Translations under genes and position numbers: made by a program
Origin: Rhipicephalus microplus
Lineage: Eukaryota; Arthropoda; Arachnida; Ixodida; Ixodidae
Assembly (NCBI RefSeq): GCF_043290135.1
Contig: NC_134705.1
Coordinates: 37,451,771 to 37,515,770 of the forward strand
Direction of reading: 5' to 3'
DNA length: 64,000 nt
Notes under the pieces: model-generated
What the model saw: the letters and a program-made list of their open reading frames with translations, nothing else
What the model was told of the DNA's origin: nothing
The model's database searches: none
Part shown: positions 1 to 9,566 of the stretch, piece by piece
How positions within the stretch are numbered: the stretch's first letter is position 1
How the letters are laid out: every line of letters starts with the position of its first letter

Positions 1-198
1 CCAAGACAAATACATGGCAACCGTCCATGCAATACAACGTCTGCTGGAAGCTGTTTCAATCAGCCGCCATGCAACTACAAAGCCTCAAATGTAACACCAG
101 CTTTCTAAAAGCAAAAAATCCAGGACTGCTTTTTTCACAATTTTACGTGCATTTACATGTACATACCAACACTTTCTGCCTATCCAACATTCCAAAAC

Positions 199-429
199 GC
201 CCCGCCGCGGTGGTCTAGTGGCTAAGGTACTCGGCTGCTGACCCGCAGGTCGCGGGTTCGATTCCCGGCTGCGGCGGCTGCATTTCCGATGGAGGCGGAA
301 ATGTTGTAGGCCCGTGTACTCAGATTTGGGTGCACGTAAAGAACCCCAGGTGGTCAAAATTTCCGGAGCCCTCCACTACGGCGTCTCTCATAATCAAATG
401 GTGGTTTTGGGACGTTAAACCCCACAAAT
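199..429 (+). mobile_element. Ruka-type tRNA-derived SINE, full length
   Basis: A tRNA-like head (CCGCCGCGGTGGTCTAGTGG, then a B-box GGTTCGATTCC) is followed by the conserved SINE body and a 3' end at GACGTTAAACCCCACAAATC. A 14-bp direct repeat, CAACATTCCAAAAC, flanks it at 185-198 and 430-443 and is the target-site duplication. The same unit recurs at about 3991, 33188, 57027 and 62915, and in truncated form at 16087, 29411 and 61822. Identification as Ruka rests on recall of the family. It is non-autonomous and would be mobilised by a LINE in trans. Confidence 0.9.
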
Positions 430-443
430 CAACATTCCAAAAC

Positions 444-1228
444 AATTACTTTCTGTTGCATCAAGAGTAAATAAACATGTACCTGTAGCAGGCGTCGCTG
501 GCAGCGAGCATCGATTTACTGAAGATGTGCTTGTAGTTGTCAAAACTTCCCGATTTGGCAGGGCAATCGATGACAACATATTTTCCACCAATTTCACCCA
601 CACAGTGGGGCATGTTCTAACGTTCCTCAAACTCTCTTGCAATCTGATAGCATGAAAAAAATCGATAATAGCTTTGGTGAGAATAGCACACAAGTCATGT
701 TTGTACAGCAAAAATTAAGGATGTTGAACAGGCAAGCCAATTTTTACAGCTGCAACGTATGCAACATGCATTTATAACGTAAATTTTACCTGCAGCTTCT
801 CGCCTGCACTTGATGGACGGGCAAGGTATACAGGACCAAGTACGTCTCAGAGCACCTGGAACACTGTTGGCACAATATCGCACACTGTCGAACGACCATT
901 TAAAAAGTTCAAAGAGGAAGAACGAAGTATTTCTCCTGCAGTGAAGAATCCAAGAAGAAATAAATATAGAAGCAAAGAGAGCGCACGTTTTCATGGTGGT
1001 GCAGAATCTACGTAATGAAAAAATGCCCATAAATAAAAAAAATGAACGTCACTCGCAACATCCCCCTCTACGACCTTTCGTTGGGTGGCTCTTTTGCAGT
1101 TACGACAAATTTTTATAATAATCATCGAGACAAACCGAATGACATGACCCGCATGCACATAAACCGTGGCCCTTTGACACCGCGTAATAAAAAGAACTAT
1201 AGTAAAAATTGCGTGTACCAAGCTAGCT
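444..1228. other. Unassigned stretch
   Basis: Short open frames lie on the minus strand (415-711 and 695-1030), but none carries a motif I recognise and none has paired splice sites I can defend. The stretch could be unique intergenic or intronic DNA. Confidence 0.4.
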
Positions 1229-1737
1229 ATATAAAACTTCTAGGCGCGTAAAACTTCAGACAACTAACATAAGAGACAAGGACGAGCGCAGACTTTCAAC
1301 TGATTTTCCGAATGTGGATGCCAGCCTTTGTTCGAACAGACAAGGGTTCTCGCGTCCCACCCTAATGAAGGCACAAGACTTGTAATTGAAGCTGCAGCAA
1401 TTGCTCGAGGTAGCTGTATCAGCAAACCATCGATAGCATTATCTGGGAAAGAATTGGCGTTTTTAAATTCGGCACGTGAGGGCCCAGGGTGAGCACGTGA
1501 TGTTTTTGCAATCTCTCTTTTCGCCTTTTGATTTTGTGTGATGTTTTTTTGCAATCTCTCTTTTCGCCCTTTTTTTTTGTGTGTTGCTTATCTTCTTTCT
1601 AATATATATATGTGTGTCGTAGTAGTAATAAAATCAGTTGAAAGTCTGCGCTCGTCCTTGTCTCTTATGTTAGTTGTCTGAAGTTTTACGCGCCTAGAAG
1701 TTTTATATGGATTACCAACTAGCCCAATCCCACACTT
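1229..1737 (+). mobile_element. Inverted-repeat retroinsertion, probably Penelope-derived
   Basis: A 79-bp inverted repeat without visible mismatch sits at 1229-1307 and 1630-1708. A 29-bp tail follows, containing ACCAACTAGCCC (about 1714-1725). The whole unit is flanked by a 13-bp direct repeat, TACCAAGCTAGCT (1216-1228 and 1738-1750). ACCAACTAGCCC also occurs at the 3' end of the inverted Penelope copy near 43839 on the opposite strand, which suggests two inverted 3' ends of a Penelope-like element. The interior holds a short duplicated AATCTCTCTTTTCGCC motif and no coding frame. A MITE is the alternative, but a 13-bp duplication fits retroposition better. Confidence 0.65.
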
Positions 1738-1750
1738 TACCAAGCTAGCT

Positions 1751-3990
1751 GTCTTTAACTGCGCGAAAAGTGGGAAATGCTTGCTCTCTACTTCCTATTT
1801 CACAGCCACCCTAAACAAATGAATGCTCCGGACGATTCATAAGGCGACCTAACCTCAAAGTTTGTTGCAGTCAGTACTCGGGACTGATTGCCTTCCGGAA
1901 GTTGGTGCCTTTTTTTTAATGCGACATTTTACAAGGTGCAACAGCGTGTCGAAAGTTCGTGGAGGCATCCTGATGTGCCTACGGAGATACAAATAGCACT
2001 GCGTGAAGCACTACTAAACACCTACGCACCCAAGGGCACCAAAGTGAACGTTGTAATCTGAGCTGAATTCACTCTCTATGAAACATCATGTCTCAAACTC
2101 GTAGAACAGGTAGCAGTTTGTTGGCCTGACCAAGGTTGGCGCGTTCCTGCAAAGCAGGTCAGACCCTCTGCGCCGCTTGCGTCGTCGTTGCTTCCGCGAC
2201 GTTTCTTTTTCCTCTTCTTCATGTATTGCGAGGCTGCTGCTTGACAGAAGGCCTAACAGCGCTGCTTCTTCTTGCTCACTTGACAGTAAAGCATCTTAAG
2301 ATGAGAGGTCAACCCCGCAAAACAAAAAGACCCAACTCGTCACGAGCAACCTGATGTTGCGAGTCGCTGACAACATCCGGGGAGCAGCTAATGCGATTCG
2401 TGCTCTCCCCATGGTTTATTACTCACTCGGCAGATGGCACACTACGGCTATTCAGCGTATTCAGTGGCGTGGGGCGCGTCCAGTGCGAACGACGCTGCGT
2501 TTTTGCAGCAGGGGAATTTCGGTCGCTGTAAGAAGCGGATGCTTCAGTGTGAACTAGGCTTTACGCAGCGCCTGCAGAATACAATTCACCGGGTTCGTCG
2601 CGCAGAACATCAAATAAACGTTTTTTTTACTCCCTCGACGCAAGACTATCGTCTTCCGACGGCATGTGCAGTGATACTTGCACATAACGTGCCTTTTTTT
2701 GCTAGTTTTACGGCTAAAGCGCCTCATTGTTGCACACTGGATAAGGTGATCAGCTCAATGCTGTTGTAGCTGGAATTCTATGCGAGTGAAATTTAGCAGC
2801 CCTGATGTCAAACTGTACGATGGGAAATCCCTATCGTTAAAACTACCGCGGTGCATTTGTTGACCATTTTAAAAATCTCCCCATTTGACGACTCTTAACT
2901 GCATGACTCATATCTATTTTTATATATTACGGGTTATCGCATTTTCTCCCAAAATTTGGCGTCAGTATATTCGAAGCGCAATTCTAGGGGCACCAATACA
3001 ACAGGTATCGTACCGGTCGGTATAAATGGTGTGGTTCTTAAAGAAATGAACGATTCACACCATTTCATGATCACTTGTTCTACATTGTGCGTTAACCAAA
3101 CTTGCGCTTTCTCTTTTGTACAAATTACCGAATGTCACGTCTCTGAAGAACAGGTCTTTTTCAATCCTCAACGTAAGTAAATCTTGTGGTCATTGGTGAG
3201 ACAAGAGGCGCACTTGACTTCTCGAAATACACTTCTTTAAAAGAAACTAGCAAGTACTTTGATTAAAGACATGAAGTTCGTAGTAGTGGCTGAACCAGTA
3301 TCAATTAGGGAATGTTACCAGCTAATTTTTATGTGAATCAACGTAGGTGCATGCCTTAGAGAAAAAGAGGAATTTCTATACCATATTCAAATATTGCACT
3401 GGAAAGTTGTACAATGAGTACATTTAAGATGTCTTACTTCGCTTTAATACAGAGTAAACGTGCACCAAGTAGTTCAGTAAAGCTGCACGCGTACAATAAC
3501 ACAAGGGCAGATCCGTGGTTGCGATACAGCAATTCGAGTTGTATTCATACAAATTTAGGAAAATCTACATGTGTTTTATTATATATAAAAAGGTCTCAAA
3601 GACTAATTTTTGCACTCCTATTATAATTCGGTACAAAGCTACCAGTAGGAGAGGTCATGACAGAGCTGGATGTCAGCAAGTACGCCGGCCATTTCGCTTG
3701 GACATTTTGCTGCCAAACAACGCTTCTTTTAAATATTTGCATGTAGAATAGGCTAATTTCATTCTTCCTTTTTATTCGGCTCATTCTAAGGCTGTTGAGT
3801 GAGCTAGTGCCTCACAATGCCTTGAATTGGGGCTGACAAACTTTTGCGTTCATTTGGCTCAGGGTAATTTTATAGTCAGGTTGTGCGCTTACAGTCAGCT
3901 GGTTTCCGCTTCTTAAATTAGATTGTGGTGTCTAAATCCCTCCTCCAGAGATGCAAGGAAAAGAAGAGGTCTATCTGTGTTCGTGAAGCT
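1751..3990. other. Unassigned stretch, no recognisable gene
   Basis: Open frames of 62-111 codons occur (for example 2136-2354, 2434-2769 and 2956-3180), with no recognisable domain. Base composition is mixed to AT-rich. I see no repeat that recurs elsewhere in the window. Confidence 0.4.
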
Positions 3991-4230
3991 CCGCCGCGGT
4001 GACCTAGTGGCTAAGGTACTCAGCTGCTGACCCGCAGATCATGGGATCGAGTCCCGGAGGCAGCGGCTGCATTTTCGATGGAGGAGAAAATGCTGTGAGC
4101 TCGTGTGCGCAGATTAGGGTGCACGTTAAAGAACCCCAGGAGTTCGAAACCTCCGAAGCCCTCCACTATGGCGTCCCTCATCTTCATATGATGGTCTTCA
4201 GATGTTTAAACCCACATACCAACCATCAAC
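3991..4230 (+). mobile_element. Ruka-type SINE, divergent copy
   Basis: This has the same order of tRNA-like head, body and 3' end as the copy at 199, with more substitutions: the B-box reads GGATCGAGTCC and the 3' end ATGTTTAAACCCACATACC. No clear target duplication is visible, so it is an older insertion. It lies directly before a Penelope fragment. Confidence 0.8.
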
Positions 4231-4257
4231 AAATCAATCCGTTCATGCAGAAAAGTA

Positions 4258-4950
4258 TTGGTAGTGTTGCCGTGTGTGCACAAAGTGGCACACTATCTAA
4301 ACAATGCGGCTAATATGTTCAATCTGTCCGTAGCTTCTTCTGCGCCACACAAATTGGTAGGACTATGCCCTTGCATCACGGCACCAATTAATATTCACCA
4401 TGCGGAGAAAACCACGTATGACCCTACATCACGAGTGCTGTGGGCGTTGTGTACGAAATCTGGCTCACTCGTGGAAAGGTTTACTTTGGGCAGACCAGTC
4501 GTTGTATTAACATTCGGACATGGAAACACGTGCGATGTGTTTCAAATAATTTTACTTTTCGTCTCTCGGTGCATTGTAAGACCTGTACAACTGAACCAGT
4601 GTGGTCTAGCATTCGAATTCTGGGCAGAGGTTGAAATTTTATGGCGAGAGAAGGAATGGAGGCTTATCACAAGAAAGAAGGTTATTGTTTTTCTTAACTG
4701 CGCCGCACTGCTGTTGTGCTGCACAGTAAGGAAAAACTGCTTATAGGCTTAGTTGTAATATGATATGTGTTCCTTCGCCGTTCATGAGTGGCGTTGTATG
4801 CGATGAGTATTGCGCATGCGTGCGCCTTTTGACTGTTTGTATATGTAGGGACACTTCTGAACGAAGCTCAGTTATGAGCTATAGCCCTGTTTATTCGTTC
4901 CTGTTCCTGTTTTGCTTCCTGTTCTCATCGACTTTGCATATTCCAATTTT
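4258..4950 (+). pseudogene. Penelope-like element fragment (RT C-terminus and GIY-YIG nuclease)
   Basis: The frame from 4258 reads VLPCVHKVAHYLNNAA and then FNLSVASSAPHKL, which resembles the segment joining reverse transcriptase to endonuclease in Penelope-like elements. A shifted frame at 4440-4634 reads GKVYFGQTSRCIN, then HCKTC and RILGRG, matching the GIY-YIG endonuclease with its Cys/His cluster; another frame shift gives EAYHKKEGY. At least two frameshifts mean it is dead. The 3' part (GAAGCTCAGTTATGAGC, about 4863) resembles the 3' UTR of the Penelope copies near 43.9 and 50.6 kb. It is more divergent from those two than they are from each other, so it is a different or older lineage. 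The 5' part is missing. Confidence 0.7.
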
Positions 4951-6689
4951 AAGACAATCAAAGTAGAATATATTTAACGAGCACTTTTTGTTTTTGAACT
5001 AATATATGTACACTGTATCAGCGTTTCAAGAAATTGGTAGAAAGAAAAAGAGATTACCTCGATCACAGTAGAATTTAGCGCAAGAAACATAAATGAAGAA
5101 GGAACCTTACGAACATCTTGATAATGCGCCGTCATGAAGTCCCAATTTCACTGAAAGTAGCGTCACCGAGCGTCTCGTGACACATCAATAACCCGTTTTA
5201 TTGCAGAAATAAATTCACTTTTTCACGCAGTTTGTCATCACTAAACACAAATGGCACTTTGGTGTCAGCAAATAAAATGAGCGGCCACACTCTATGAAGT
5301 GAAAAAGGTGGGATGGAGCCCGGCTGCCCTTTGACGGGCAGAAAATAGCCGAGAGATTGTTTTCAACATTTTCTCCAGCAGATATTATAAGGTTCTGTTG
5401 CTTCGTTTGGGATACCGACGACGACGAAGGGACTCTAACCGTGTGGCATATTCTGTCACTGTAACTTTCTTCTGCAGAGATCGTTGAATTAGGACAAAAA
5501 GAATACCTTGATCATTTCTCCCTATCACAAGCATCACTCCCGCCAATGACTTTTTAATGACTAGAAAACACGCGTTTCACAGAGGTTACGTAGGTTCTAC
5601 CTGGCCAAAACCTGCAGTAAGAGCTGCGTACTGCATACACAAATAGCTGAACACTACGAGTAAATGTGACAATAAATTACGTAGTGAGATTGAGGCTGTT
5701 GAGGGGCGAAGACGTGAAGTTCAATTAGTTGCATAATGCTCGAGGCTCAAGAAAAGCACAGCATGGGATTCTGTGCGAGATAACCTAGGTGCGTTGTTAG
5801 CACGTTGAAGCTATTGGTAAGAGCCCAGGAGATGATAAATATGCAAACGATGGACGTCGCAGTATGAAGGCGATTATTACGCTCTATAATATACTGCTGC
5901 CAAATATATCAAGCATGTGCTTGATATATTTTAAGCATGTGCGATTATTACTGCTGCCAAATATATCAAGCATGTGCGTGGTGATTTTACAACTCCTAGA
6001 GCATTTGGTGACGCTGAAGTTCTGGCCATTACTCCCATAGGCAGTGTCTTGCGTACTTGAAAAGAACGGAATGAAACAAGGAAAGATGAATGAGGCATGT
6101 GCTTCAGCAATGTCTCTTAAAAGCCAGGCGAGGTATATTTGCATCGCAAATTAGGCAATGAGCGTTGTTACATGGAGGTGCATCCAGCTCGGCCAGCAAA
6201 CGAAACTGCAGAGCTAGGAAGTATATTTAATATCCTGTCTGTCATATTTTAGGCGTTGAGTGTGTATTGGTACACATATCCCAGCCTTCACGAAAATTCA
6301 AAAGAATGAAAAATCTCCTATGCTTAAATTCTTAAATGGAATTGGTCCTAAAAGGGCACAAAGTGGTTCAAGCATTCTAAAAATTTTTTTCTTACAGATA
6401 GACGCTTACAGCACTCTGGCAGAAGTGTCTGGTGCGATGCACGTGCTTTCTTCACGTGAAAAAAAAGGGCCAGCAAGTGAACTCCTCCAATCTTGTCAAA
6501 CCATAACACAGTTTATTGAATTTCAGCACGTTCTAAAAGTTTCTCGCGCTGCACACTGATAAAATATAGCGATATTTATTTCACGTCCATTCAAAGAGCA
6601 CTTGAATGTGACATAATATAGTGTCTAATGTTGAGATTGGACTATTCTTGTCGTCTTTCTTTCAAATTAGCACGCACAGAAATTGTTCA
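4951..6689. other. Unassigned AT-rich stretch with a local direct repeat
   Basis: I see no gene. A 28-bp segment ending ATATATCAAGCATGTGC is repeated at 5893-5920 and 5950-5977, and between the copies ATATATCAAGCATGTGCTTG continues into a near palindrome. This looks like a local duplication. Confidence 0.4.
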
Positions 6690-6827
6690 ACATACATACA
6701 TACATACATACATACATACATACATACATACATACATACATACATACATACATACATACATACATACATACATACATACATACATACATACATACATACA
6801 TACATACATACATACATACATACATAC
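6690..6827. repeat. (CATA)n microsatellite
   Basis: About 34 uninterrupted 4-bp units, reading CATACATACATA. It opens long artefactual frames (YIHTYIHT on plus, YVCMYVCM on minus) that are not genes. It abuts the start of the Gypsy remnant. Confidence 0.98.
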
Positions 6828-7045
6828 TGTAGCGTAGCGCTAGTGGCGGCCAGACGAGTGGAGAAGATGATGACGAGTGCGAGTGGCTCGTGGCGTGAGG
6901 CGCCTAGAACGTTGGATGCTTCTAGCTGGCTGGACGCCGCGGCCACTGCTCTACTTCGGCAGTTCACTTCCTCCTGCACGTCTCGCCTGCTCATTTAACC
7001 TGCGACGACAGCAAGTCTACGCCGGAAACCGTCACGTCGCTTACA
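6828..7045 (+). repeat. Putative 5' LTR of Gypsy remnant 1
   Basis: The segment starts TGTAGCG, ends CGCTTACA, and is followed by ATTGGTGACC, a layout typical of an LTR end plus tRNA primer-binding site in Ty3/Gypsy elements. I could not find a matching copy on the 3' side, so the LTR call rests on position and termini only. Confidence 0.45.
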
Positions 7046-7046
7046 A

Positions 7047-7745
7047 TTGGTGACCATGGACACACGGACAAGCGACCGGTGCTGCACTACTGCCACCGAG
7101 CTCCGCAGTCATGTTCCAGCTAGCGCAAGCCTGGCATCCTCAGTTCAACCCACCACTGCCACCATTTGGGACCTCTCACCTAGAGTAGTGGTTCGAGGAG
7201 TTTTCGGTGGCCTTGTATCACAACGGCATTTGGTTCCAAGAGTTCATGTACGAGGTATTGGAATACCATCTTCCACGGGCCCTCAAACGCCGCCTCACTT
7301 ACTTCTTCTGGCACCTTCGCCCGTACGCTTACTTGCGATACACCGTGCTCAAGTTTTACGGCCTGAAACGTGCTCCTCTTCCCACAAATGACACAACTGC
7401 ACATGGCTCATCGCCTTCCAGGACGCGTCCCACCATGCAGCCAGTCGATACCATTCCCTTGCCGGCAAGTGGCCGTACAGGCGACCAAGGCCAACCTCCC
7501 GCGTCCATCGATTCATCCACAGAGAGATCCTCACCTCCAGAATAGACGGCTCTTGCCTTTGATGTTCCACTTCTGGCACCAGAGCCATTGTCATCTCTCT
7601 CCGTGGCAGACCTGACACCGGCTACGGCATTGCAAACCATCAAAATAATCGTAGAATCTTGTTCTGCTGCACCGACTCTTGTCTTGCCAATGACGATCAA
7701 GCCAGTTGATCCTCCTGGTGACTTCTCAGACACACCTGCAGAGCC
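7047..7745 (+). pseudogene. Gypsy remnant 1, gag-like region
   Basis: The longest frame (7207-7545) reads EYHLPRALKRRLTYFFWHLR and then PYAYLRYTVLKFYG, reminiscent of the capsid part of Gypsy gag (a proline-flanked helix followed by YxxLK..L..FYG). A Pro/Ser/Thr-rich tail follows. The frame is closed at both ends and no protease or zinc knuckle follows. Instead the sequence jumps at about 7747 straight into the YLDD box of reverse transcriptase, so protease and the first half of RT are deleted. The gag call depends on context, since gag is poorly conserved. Confidence 0.5.
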
Positions 7746-7746
7746 T

Positions 7747-8560
7747 CCCAATAGGATGGTGACTACCGGGTATACTTAGACGACGTTGATGTCTCTGCAG
7801 CAAACTTTGAAGAACACTTAAGCAGGCTGAATACCGTACTCCTGGCTATCAAATCTACTGGATTGCTATTGAAACCAAAGAAGTGTCGGTTTGCTTACAA
7901 AGAACTGCTATTTCTCGGCCACGTCGTAAGCAAAGAAGTTGTGAAACCTGATCCACGGAAAACTTGAGCCATCATTGGTTTTCCGCGGCCCAAGAACAAG
8001 AAAGCAGTACGCAGGTTTTTGGGATTTCGCGCATATTACAGACGATTCCTCTCAAATTTCTCAAAGATCGCTCAACCTCTGACATGTATAACTGAAGCAG
8101 ACGTTGAATTTGCATGAAGAACTTCACAAAGCGACGCATTCGCCGAACTTTAACGCCCACTCAGTAACCACTGGTGCTCACACATTTCAATAAAGACGCT
8201 CAAACAGATATCCGCACCGATTCAAGCAGCATTGGACTCGGCCAGGTGCTTGTCGAAAGAAAATGTGCGCTTGAATACATTATTACCTACACTAGTTGCT
8301 CTCTCACCAATGCTGAATCCAATTATTCGACAACAGAGAAGGAGTGTCTTGCAATCGTCTGGGCAACTGCCGAATTCCGCCCCTACTTATACGGATGCCC
8401 TTCGAAGGTTGTCACCGATAATCACGAGCTCTGCTGGCATGAAAACCTGAATGAACCAATAGGTCATCTAGCGCGTTGGAGCCTACAACTTCAAGAGTTT
8501 GATGTGAAGGTGGTTTACAAGTCCGGGCGAGAGCACTCTGACGCCGATTTTCTCTCATGA
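7747..8560 (+). pseudogene. Gypsy remnant 1, reverse transcriptase C-terminal half and RNase H
   Basis: From about 7771 the frame reads VYLDDVDV (the catalytic box), then LLLKPKKCRF and LFLGHVV. An in-frame stop follows near 7965, then RRFLGFRAYYRRF, typical of the RT thumb, and another stop near 8115. RNase H (8174-8560) has [13 protein letters not shown] (first Asp), [10 protein letters not shown] (Glu), [10 protein letters not shown] (Asp) and ends in HSDADFLS. At least three breaks make it non-functional. It is the Ty3/Gypsy type because RNase H lies between RT and integrase. Confidence 0.85.
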
Positions 8561-8679
8561 GCTCCAATCGACGTTGTTCCGCAGGACGCAGGTGATGACG
8601 TTTTTTTCGGAGCGCTCAGTGGCAGTCGTTTTTCCGAACAACAGTGAGGCGACACTGATATTCATGACCTCAATCAGTA

Positions 8680-9226
8680 CTTGAAAGGGCAGACAACATC
8701 TGTTCCAAACGCGTACAGCCGCGGACTATCCTCAATTTGCTTACACAACAACGTTCTGCTAAAAAAGATTTTCCTAAAAATAGGGCCAATTTACTTCTTG
8801 TAGTTTTGCCACAGCTTCGCGTAGAAATATTGCGTACTAGTCATGACAAGCCAGCGTCAGGTCACCTGGGATTCAGCCACACGCGTGCAAGAATACAAGG
8901 AATCTACTACTGGCTCAGACTGGCAATCGACACTGTGCAGTTGATGAAGACCTGTAGAGACTGCCAAAGATGCAAAACTCCCGTCGAAACCTGCTGGACA
9001 ATTGAAGTCAATCGAACCACCGTCAAGGCTTTTCTAACGAATTGGAGTGTACCTGGTGGGCCCACTCCGTACGTCCGCTGATGGTAACAAATGGATCTTC
9101 GTGGCAACAGAATAATTGACTCGTTTCGCCAAAACAAAAGCTCTACCAAATGGCAGTGCCACTGAAATCGCAGTTTTTTGACAAAGACATCGTTCTGCGA
9201 CGCGGTGCACCCGAGGTGACTTGACA
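8680..9226 (+). pseudogene. Gypsy remnant 1, integrase N-terminal part
   Basis: The frame at 8737-9081 contains the HHCC zinc-binding module: SGHLGFSHTRARI supplies the two His, and CRDCQRC about 30 residues later supplies the Cys pair. Beyond a frameshift, GNKWIFVATE and FAKTKALPNGSATE match the beginning of the integrase catalytic core. At 9227 the sequence breaks where the CR1 element has inserted; the core resumes at 14056. Confidence 0.8.
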
Positions 9227-9290
9227 CAAGCATTTTTTTTTTCTTTCTTTATTTTACCCTCAGGGCTTTACAGCATTGTAGAGGGGAGGG

Positions 9291-9493
9291 GCAAAAAGCA
9301 AAACATACACTTAATAAGTCAGCCAACGCACAAAAAGTACAAAAGATTCAATAAGAAAACGAGCAAAAGCGAAACGGGCAAAAGCTCAACAAACAAAAAA
9401 GAGGCAAAAGCGAAACGGGCAAAAAGCAAAACGTACACGTAAGAAGCCAGCCAACGCACAAAAGGTGCAAAAGATTCAATAATAAGAAAACGA
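9291..9493 (-). repeat. Tandem duplication in the 3' UTR of CR1 copy 1
   Basis: A segment of about 72 bp that starts GCAAAAAGCAAAAC and contains CAGCCAACGCACAAAA occurs at 9291-9362 and again at 9419-9493, a 128-bp period. The spacer contains GCAAAAGCGAAACGGGC twice. It is A-rich on the plus strand. Confidence 0.8.
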
Positions 9494-9566
9494 CAAAAAA
9501 ATGCGGTGTGAAATACAAGTTACGAATACAATGAGGTACTATCGCGTGCGCGACAAGTAATGCATT

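Noticed and set aside
199..275. Functional tRNA genes at the SINE heads
   Set aside because: Heads are tRNA-like but joined to the SINE body and flanked by target duplications; they are SINE promoters, not tRNA genes.
6621..6998. Long frames encoding YIHT or YVCM repeats
   Set aside because: They come from the (CATA)n microsatellite read in all frames; not genes.
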